Part shown: in pieces, positions 53,248 through 64,000 of the stretch
Layout of the letters: each line of letters begins with the position of its first letter
Position numbering within the stretch: position 1 is the stretch's first letter
Assembly: GCA_030268105.1 (NCBI GenBank)
Contig: BSDZ01000005.1
Location: 620,001-684,000 of the forward strand
Length of the DNA: 64,000 nucleotides
Origin: Volvox africanus
Lineage: Eukaryota > Chlorophyta > Chlorophyceae > Chlamydomonadales > Volvocaceae
Direction: 5' to 3'
The notes under the pieces: model-generated
Told to the model about the DNA's origin: nothing
Database searches by the model: none
Seen by the model: only the letters and a program-made list of their open reading frames with translations
Position numbers and translations under genes: made by a program

Positions 53248-53516
53248 CGTTACCTATCGCGCACGCAACCTGCAATTCATTAGCTTCTTTTACACTTGTA
53301 TCTCTGGATCCTCAAAAATCAACTCTACAAAGATTTCGTATCTCTGGCTCTCAGCGTCACGGTGAAACGGTGCTAACCGCCACTTGTACGGAATAGCAAT
53401 AATATTGGCGCCGAAGGCCGATCTGCTCATGCACTGAACCTGACGAAGTTACCATGCTCAATCTATTTACGCTGAAACATTTCAATCAGCTCTTCGGGCT
53501 CCATTGTAAGTCCTAT

Positions 53517-54136
53517 ACATATCGTCCAACGCCAAAAGAATTCCTATGTATCTTATAACTGCTTCTGGAAGACTGTCTGACTGCATTCGAGATAATCAGA
53601 TAGCCGGGGGCTCAAGAAACGCAGTGACGCTGCACTCCACTGCGCAGCATTACGAACTCACCATATCACGTTACTACTCAAGACTAATCAACTACCGTCA
53701 GTGTCCTAACCCACACCTTGAGTGGGGATGGCGGATGAAGCGCAGGGGGAGGGAGGTGGATGGGTGGAGGAAAGGGAGGGGGGAGGGAAGGAACGGGGGT
53801 TTGAGATCAGCTGCTGCCTCACAACGTCATATCGTCCAACGCCAAAAGAATTCCTATGTATCTTATAACTGCTTCTGGAAGACTGTCTGACTGCATTCGA
53901 GATAATCAGATAGCCGGGGGCTCAAGAAACGCAGTGACGCTGCACTCCACTGCGCAGCATTACGAACTCACCATATCACGTTACTACTCAAGACTAATCA
54001 ACTACCGTCAGTGTCCTAACCCACACCTTGAGTGGGGATGGCGGATGAAGCGCAGGGGGAGGGAGGTGGATGGGTGGAGGAAAGGGAGGGGGGAGGGAAG
54101 GAACGGGGGTTTGAGATCAGCTGCTGCCTCACAACG
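53517..54136. repeat. Tandem duplication, two 310-bp units
   Basis: 53517-53826 and 53827-54136 are near-identical direct repeats. Each unit joins part of the dispersed repeat seen at 34058-34305 to a piece of OYE intron 8 (reverse of about 46775-46881), so the duplication happened after the palindrome junction had formed. Confidence 0.92.
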
Positions 54137-54424
54137 GGAGAACCCACGAAGGGCGAGAAGAAGGGCGAGAGGGTGCCGCTGAACTTCCCTCCCCATGGGA
54201 ATCACTGACGCCAGGTATTATAAATCTTCTTCCTGAGCATTAGGTAGAATTCTTGAGGTAAAACCCGAAAACAATAGAATCGCCAGCATAGCAACATCAT
54301 TAAATACAACAGGAGGTATAGCTCTATAAATTATATCACATACGCCGCTTGCTACCTCTTCGTGTACCTGAGCTTTGTCGGGATCTTTGATCCAATTTAG
54401 TACTGAAACATGGAACCAATTTAC

Positions 54425-56927
<2,503 letters not shown>

Positions 56928-57822
56928 CTGTCGCGGATGTGGAGGGTGGCAGGGGCGCCAGAGGAGGAGGGGGGCGCAGGGTAAAGGGGTGGGGGTGGGG
57001 AGAAGAAGAAGATATAGGGCAAGTCGGGGGTGTTCTGAGAAGGTGCGTGCGTATATTATGGAGGACGCGTGGAAGGACGACGCGCGCTGCTGAAATACTG
57101 AGTTTGCTGACGCCAGAACGGCCATGCCAGCAAACTAAGCTAGTGTGCGGTTGAACGGTATTTTGACGGACCCATGTGCATTGCGGCCCGCAGGCGGCAG
57201 AGATGAGCCGTTTGCGTAGCAGTACCAGCTAGCTATCAGAAGATGAGGCGGGAAGCAAAGGAGGGATATGGCACCAAGCATTTGAAGGATTGGTGGATGA
57301 TGAATGCTAGAGATACCAGGGCGCTCTGGGTGCAGTTATTAGAATGCAGGGGCTCTTCCTTTCCCTGCCCCATTCGAGACACTGAGCAGTGCAACGGTCA
57401 TTTGACAGGCTTTCCATTGGCGAGGTCCTCAACCACAGCAACACAACGGATGAAGCCGATGAGATCTTGTTGTTTAAATGCTCAAAGGCGAAGGCTCAAG
57501 GTAAGGGCTGCATGGACCAGGCCTTCTGTTTTCAAATCGTACTTGGAAGCTACCGCAAAAGGACAGAAGGCGACGAAAGGACTGGGTAAACGGGCACCAA
57601 GTCATGACAGCGTGGCAGTTTTAACCCCTGCTGGCATTTAGTCCCTAACGATCCCAGCCCTGCCCACGTCGTCCCTGCACCCCTCCCTCCTGCCGGCCCT
57701 GTACCATCCTCTATTTTCTGTACTCGTAGCCCTTACCAAACCTACGGCCGCGTATTCTTCCAACCGATGGCACGAGCGCAGTTAGTAGAATATCCATGTC
57801 GTACAACCTGCCGGCTCAGCTC

Positions 57823-58447
57823 ACGGACAAGTGAAGAGTCGCTCCCAAAAGTGAAGATAGAATGCTTGAACTGGAGAGAGCATGGAGGAAAAGCTCAGGG
57901 TAGCTGTACGACTAGGTACAACTGTCGTAAGAAATTCCGTCAAGTCCCTACAATCTCTCTACGGGATCCTCCTTCGGAAGTAATCACAAGACATGAGGGT
58001 CAGCACCTGTGGGCCTCTGTCTATCCAGTCGACACATTAGATTCCAGCAGAAACGGCTTTAAGGAATACCTGCAGCAAAGGCCCAATGGGACCCTCCCAG
58101 GATCACCACCCCCGTCGAAGATGTCCAAATAGACAACTAATCATATGAGATTCTACCCATAGACACCCAAACATTCTGAACTAGATATAAGCCTGGATGT
58201 CGTCCGTGAATTACGTTTCTTGCCCATTAGCTCCTGTTGGCCCTGGTTCGCCTTTTGCCGGGCTCCGTCATTGGGCCTCCTGTACGTAGCCTCGTGAACC
58301 AAGATCTGCATGTGCCTCTAGCTTCTCGCCGAATCCTGGATATGGTCGGGACTTGGACTCCACGGCCAAGCGTCGCAGGTTGCTGAGGACTGCCAATTTC
58401 ATCAAGTAAGAAAGTCCCCGAAACTTCAGTATTTGGGGAAAACCAAC
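57823..58447. other. Duplicated intergenic DNA
   Basis: Reverse copy of about 39993-40617; no gene. Confidence 0.7.
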
Positions 58448-58959
58448 TCACGAGACTTCGCCTTCCAACCTCAGCCAATACACATCAACATCTGTACAGC
58501 GGTACACTGGATCCAGATCGTCCCACCGTACGGCCTCAACTCTGAATCCAGCCGCTGCAGCGTGACGCCAAAAGACCGCTTCGGCAAATCGGTTGCGCCC
58601 ATGCGCCAGAAGTACGGCAGTTGGCCTGGGGCCAGGCGCTGCTGATGCCGGTACGGGGTCCTTGCAGACATTCATAACGCCAGCAGACGATGACAGTGGT
58701 GCCGCCTCTGCTTCTGCCTCAGTCTTCACATCTGCCTCTGTCCCGGCATCTGGGTCTGCTGTCGCTCCCTTCGCCGTCACCAGTCCGGAGGCAGCAGCGT
58801 TCTTGTCGTGGCCTTGCAGCTTGTTGCCTTTCATAGATACCCCCTTCGTGGTGGCGCTTGCAGCAGCGGTGCTGCCACCATTACCGTCATATTCTCCCCC
58901 ACACAGAGCAGCCAATGTCGCCACTAATGAGCCCATTGCCGCCTCCTGGTACATCACAT
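58448..58959 (-). pseudogene. Isolated copy of the last METTL21-like exon
   Basis: The 512-nt exon is preserved with its acceptor and TGA, encoding DVMYQEAAMGSLVATLAALC through WLRLEGEVS. The two upstream exons with the S-adenosylmethionine-binding motif are absent because the duplication ends at 59433. It is non-functional as a methyltransferase, although the frame is still open. Confidence 0.88.
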
Positions 58960-59433
58960 CTACATACACGTACGTAGGGGTGGGAGGGGGGGTGGGGAAG
59001 GTAAGGAGAAACATGAAAAAAAGAAGTGATGGGACGGTGAGATGGGCAATGAGCACAACAGTGGGAATGAACATATGGGCTGATCGCCACGGGGGAAGTC
59101 CTAAAGGGGCTAAAATGACCTCAATTCTCGTAAATGTTGTGCATGGGTGGGTAGGCGCAGTGGATAGGTAGGTGCGTGGGTGCGTGCCTTCGCATGTGGG
59201 TATCCAGGCAGGGACAGAGCTCCAGGGGTTGCCCGTAAGCGTACGACACAGATGACGACTGAAGCGGAGGGTGGTCAAGCTGCACGTACTGCCGGAAGGC
59301 AGCACGGCAGATAAGATGCAGGACTGGAGCACGAGGATGCAGCTTCGGTGGAATGCAGGTTTTCAAACCATCATGGGTTGGTCAAGAAGTAATGTGCATA
59401 GATCCTCCAAGACCTAGACTGACATCCCGACAC

Positions 59434-61185
59434 AAAAGTAATGCAAGGTCAGGTTACGTCATACCACGCTTGCTCCATTGTGCAGCATTATGTTTTTTGG
59501 CTTGCATAGATCGATCAGAGTTTATGGGGTTTTATTGTTATTATTACTCTTTGAGAGTTTGTAAGGAGTGCTTTGGTGATCAGCCCAGTACTCATTACAC
59601 TCCTGCCTCCCCCTTTAGCTGCTGACGTCTCGGCAGTGGGGTAAGAGGGAAAACTTATATGCTATGAAGGTAGCATGTATCATAACATCATGATACCACC
59701 CGTTCGTGTACACATAGAGGGGGATTTTGGGTTAGGGATTGGGTACTGGCTACCTCGGATTAGCAGCATCACAAGTAGCTCAAGACCTATGTATGACTTG
59801 GATGTTCATCATACAGAATGGAACGGATGCAACGGATGCTGGTGGTGGTGGTGCTGAACCACCTACCTACAGGGAAATCACTGAATTCGGAGAAGTCAAC
59901 ATCCCTAAGGGTGAACGGAAGAGGGTGCACCGAAATACAGGTAAGGTAGGGACTGCCAGGTAATGGGCACGGGTGAAGCAAAGCCCCCCTATCCCACACA
60001 CATATGCATGCTTACGAGACATAGCTCGAGATCTCGCAAGCAGGCAAAGGGAGGCAACATATACGGTGGCAAAAGGGTATGTGATACATATATCACACCC
60101 CGGCTCATCATTAGCTCATGTTCGTTATCTACATAAATCGGACCTACTAATAATGGACTTCCGATGCAGGTCTCCAGGTATGGCACCTTCCAGGTTACCA
60201 AGCAGCAGACCTCTCCTCAAATTCAAGGAACGCTGGTGGCGGCACACGGGCTCAGCTAGTTTTTACATACTCGGCAAATACAGCACCCCCATACCGCCGC
60301 CTTGGAGGGCCTCAATGTAGGAAACCGGCCAAATCATATGCATATCGGACACACGCGCACGCACACATACAATCAAGATACACAAAAGCACCAGTGGGCA
60401 TGCACAGCACAGCCTATCTATATAGTAGAATATTCATTCCATTCCAGGACATGCACAGCGAGGTCCGAGGAGCACAGCATAACTCGTCTGAATCACATTT
60501 CCGTGAAGCGAGCTTCAGAAGAGATTAGAGAAACCCTATGATAACTCCATGACAGCCTTTGGTGGACTACTTTCCGACCTACGTTGCATTCCAAGATTGT
60601 GAGGATGATGGCACCACGGGGAAAGCATACCCCGGATATATACACATACATACGCACGGAAGGCAGGTGAGCTGCCGCCAAACAACTGAATTAACGAATC
60701 CTCTATCGCACCGACATTCACGCAAAAAACACAAAACAAAAACATAGGTACAAGCAATACGAATTCCGTCCAAATTCACGTCCCATCGATCTGTCCTTTG
60801 CTTGAACGGCGGCTTATAACAACTAATTCTGTTCCCAAATCAAAGAACTAACGTTTGGGGGACTGCGCTGTCTCATCGCACGCACTGGCTCCGCCAACCA
60901 GCCACACGCCGCTGTCCGTCCTTTAATCTAAACATGAAAGAAAAAGAAGCCAAAGACGTTCGACAGCATGACGTGAAGCAGCTTCAATATATCTGCTATC
61001 CATCGGCGCGCTGTAGCCTCCATACGGAGATAAGAGATGATAGGAGGCATCAGCAGCAGGTTCAGAAGGGAGCCCGTGCATGTTGCACCGAGGATGGAGG
61101 TCCTTCGGCAACGGACTATATCCGCCCGCGAGAGGTGCTGACCCGCAACGGGTGATAACAACCGTGATAAGAAGCACACACACAC
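59434..61185. other. No gene supported
   Basis: Apart from the ~90-bp inverted repeat at 59724-59817, only short frames are seen, with no domains. Confidence 0.4.
59724..59817 (-). repeat. Inverted partner of 35907-35995
   Basis: Reverse-complement match with a 4-5 base difference in the middle (a small indel near CATACATAGG). It lies about 290 bp beyond the end of the palindrome arm. Confidence 0.75.
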
Positions 61186-61222
61186 ACACATATATAGAGA
61201 GAGAGAGAGAGACAGAGACATA
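61171..61222 (+). repeat. AC/AT/GA compound microsatellite
   Basis: (AC)n followed by ATATAT and (GA)n, ending in GACAGAGACA. Confidence 0.9.
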
Positions 61223-64000
61223 AAAAAATCAGAGCATACACATCCGCCATCCTGGGCCGAAATGAAACCCCACCTTATCCGCATCCCCCTCCAGGCGTTT
61301 TCAAAAAGCAGGCACTCACGCGATACGACCATGGAATATGCACAAGATAGATCCAAAAACACGCACATGCATGGAGTTGTCGTTCTTGTGTGCACGATAA
61401 CACTCTATCAATGACCAGGTCGTATGATGCAAGTACGCCTGGAAAACATGCATATTCTCGATTAAATGCGTCAAATTTACTTTGAAATTTGCCGTCGTCG
61501 TATCATGTATTATTCATGGCTAGCTGAACGTGTTGACCATGGGCCCCGTCCGTGTCTGCCCCTGTCTGCCCACACGCACGCCCCTACGAATGAAAACCAT
61601 GAAAACAGGAGAGGATGATGCACGCTCCTGCCATACCCAGCTTTTCCTGCATGCGCCGTGCAATAATAGTCGCAAAAGCACGTGCATGCGACCCCAAAGA
61701 GACGGTCGCGCCTTAATACGTAACTACGTAACTTCAACCTCTGAAATTATTGCGGTTTGAAGCATTCGAATAATGCCGGAGGTAGCTCAATTCCACATCG
61801 CAGCGAGGGCTAGGCAATCACGTTGCCGATGAGCCCACATCAACGCGTTCGCATCCACCATCACCGTGCAGGTGTTCACGCACGCTTCGTGCGATAATAA
61901 TAGGCGATAATAAACGCCCAGGACGTGGCCTTGAACGATCCTCGGCTATGTCGCCCTAAGGTGGGCACTTCTCGTTTAAGCACTTCCTGTATAACCTACA
62001 TCCTGACTCCCTCTCGTGTCTCTTGCTTGCAGCCGACATTGGGTGAGCCTAAAGAAGAAAGAACATCCCCGGTTGACAGGAACCTCTGGAAGCATCCATA
62101 TTTGCTCTCTTATGTGCATAGCACAAAACACATATGCATAGCACACGGCGAGCAGACAATTTCCATCCATCCACTAGCTGTAGACAACGGAGTGGTGGCA
62201 ATATCCACTCTGGCGCAGTCCGCGACCTACAACTAGATGCTCGCATCGGGTCCTCAGTGTGCCAACAAACCCACAGGCGCACGCATTTCCATGGACAGGC
62301 ACGCAAGCATGCTCATCGCTCTCCTCCCAATGCCGAGTCACGCAGGGAACTACGAATGAAGGGTCATGGAAACGCCAAAGGGGTTTCGAGCGGGTTAAAC
62401 GGCTGTCAAAATATAGCGCAACCGGATGCCTTAACAACCGGCGGTTGAAGGACCTCTGCATTCCTCTTTCTCCTTTCCTGGCCAGTTGGGGCCAGTTCGG
62501 GTCAGGAAACGGGGGCAAAAATGGAGTGTCCACCCGAGAAAAAACAACGGCCTTTTTCCAAAAAGATTGCAACAGGTCCACCGGCCTAGAACATGATATC
62601 GAGGGATAACTGTGTGAAGATGCGTCAAAATCGCTCCTAGCTAGCTAGCCTTGAAACGATGCGTGTGGCATGCGGGTGCACTCGCTTGGAATGCGCTCAT
62701 TTGATGCTCAACTTTGCGTCGGGAGCCTCACACTGCCTCTCAATAGGGAAGTATGACGAGGACACGAGGGCGTTCGGATCAACCAGAGAAAATGCGGATG
62801 ACGAGCCCCCTCACGCAAAACGTGAAACGCGAAACGTATGTGCTACATACCCTTGCACGGTTTCGGGGCCCCATATGTAATGGAACTACCGATACATAGG
62901 CCATTATAACTGACGCACATGAAAAGGGCCCTGCAAATATACCTATATGATGACGAATCATCGTGCTTACGTGCCGTTGTCCAGCATGTCTAGCTATCTA
63001 ACGACGGTGCCTTTTGCCTAGCTACCGGTCCTAGCTAGATGACATCCCGCTCCTTAATTACTCCCACAAAACAGACATACACATACATACACACACGCGA
63101 GTATGGCGTCAGCGCGCAGGAAACGTACGCAGGCTCGCCGAAGTACCGTCCATGCCAAGCCTAACTACGTAATGACGGATGCGCCACCATCGCTACATTG
63201 GTGTGATGGTGGTTGAACACTCTAGAAGACAATATGGAGTCTGGCAGCCTGTCTACCTGGATACCGAGTCTGCATGAAAGAGTGTTCAGTCCTGCGCCTG
63301 TCCTAAGCCAGCCAGCCAGCACCAGCTGGTGAGCAACCAATGTGAAGCGGCGCCCAGCTAATGCATAACTTTCCATGTACATCCACCAAATGCTACTTCC
63401 TGGAAATGCCATCCTAATCACCTTGACTGCCCACCTGCATCCGCAACGCGACCTCGCAATTCCGCACTCCAGCCTTCCACGGCACATTCCGCATGACGGC
63501 GTTTAGGGCCACATCTCTATATAATATGAGCCCCGGAAGCAACCATTCATTCGCCGAGAAGTCATATTTTCTCTCAAGTCCTTTTCCACAGCTGGATCAC
63601 ATCGATCACCATATGTGGGCTCGCTCTGGTCTTTCGCTCTCACATCATCCGCATGCGTTTACGCACGCCAGTCCGCAGCCGTCTCCGAACCACCAGGTGA
63701 AGCCACCTATATGGGTAATATGTTCCACCCATCCCTCTCCGCCGCCATTCCCGCTGTCAACATCATCCCCAACAGCACAAATCATGCGGCTAGCCACCGC
63801 AGCTATACCCACCACCACAGCTACACATGCATAGCTTTTCTCTCAGACGCATATAGCTAAGACGCAGACGCAGATGCATATCCTAGCCGTTCCTATTCTA
63901 TTCCGTTCCTCGCATCTACATGGGATACCATCTACAGGGAAATCTCAAACAACTCGGTTCCTCAAGGGCCACTGCGCGGCGTGATTACTTCGTTCGTTCC
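61223..64000. other. No gene supported
   Basis: Both strands were read to the window end. Frames are short, and no domain, splice-supported exon or long repeat was recognised. Confidence 0.4.

Overview
The window is nuclear DNA from a eukaryote, most likely a green alga (Chlorophyta). The protein-coding genes are split by GT-AG introns with pyrimidine-rich acceptors. Gene content is plant/algal: a group A (ABI1-like) PP2C phosphatase, an old-yellow-enzyme/12-oxophytodienoate reductase and a METTL21-type lysine methyltransferase. The mobile fraction is dominated by Ty3 chromoviruses, and short stretches of plant/algal-type telomere heptamer (CCCTAAA) occur internally. No RNA gene, CRISPR array or prokaryotic operon was seen, so the species is not named.

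Layout. 1-5.3 kb: a six-exon group A PP2C gene on the minus strand, with one orphan candidate exon downstream. 5.3-9.0 kb: no convincing gene. 9.0-26.6 kb: a Russian-doll of retrotransposons. Chromovirus B (14474-21940, identical 822-bp LTRs, AAATG target duplication, intact gag and pol) sits inside chromovirus A (10163-23508, 354-bp LTRs, TGCTG target duplication). A sits inside a decayed B-like element C (9.03-24.47 kb), which abuts an inverted decayed relative D (24.48-26.6 kb). 26.6-36 kb: gene-poor, repeat-derived DNA with a small unidentified gene (31.6-33.3 kb), a fragment of a bacterial IS982-family transposase (33.8-34.0 kb), a stray OYE exon and Ty3 remnants. 37.9-47.2 kb: the METTL21-like gene followed by the OYE/OPR gene. 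49.7-53.2 kb: an F-box/LRR-like gene on the minus strand. 54.0-59.4 kb: an inverted, partly deleted second copy of 38.9-46.9 kb carrying broken copies of the methyltransferase and OYE genes. 59.4-64 kb: no supported gene.

Most notable. (1) Both chromoviruses separate gag from pol by one in-frame UAG with an open frame on either side, which suggests stop-codon readthrough. (2) Both carry, between the gag stop and the protease, a domain resembling a DNA N6-adenine methyltransferase; A keeps an NPPY motif and B's recognisable homologue has lost it. (3) A bacterial IS982 transposase fragment, possibly from a Rickettsiales-like endosymbiont, lies in this nuclear DNA. (4) A large palindrome formed by inverted duplication of the methyltransferase/OYE locus has a microhomology-flanked deletion in one arm and OYE exons scattered nearby, one next to telomere-like repeats.

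Exon junctions were worked out by hand from codon phase, splice consensus and family conservation, without transcript evidence.
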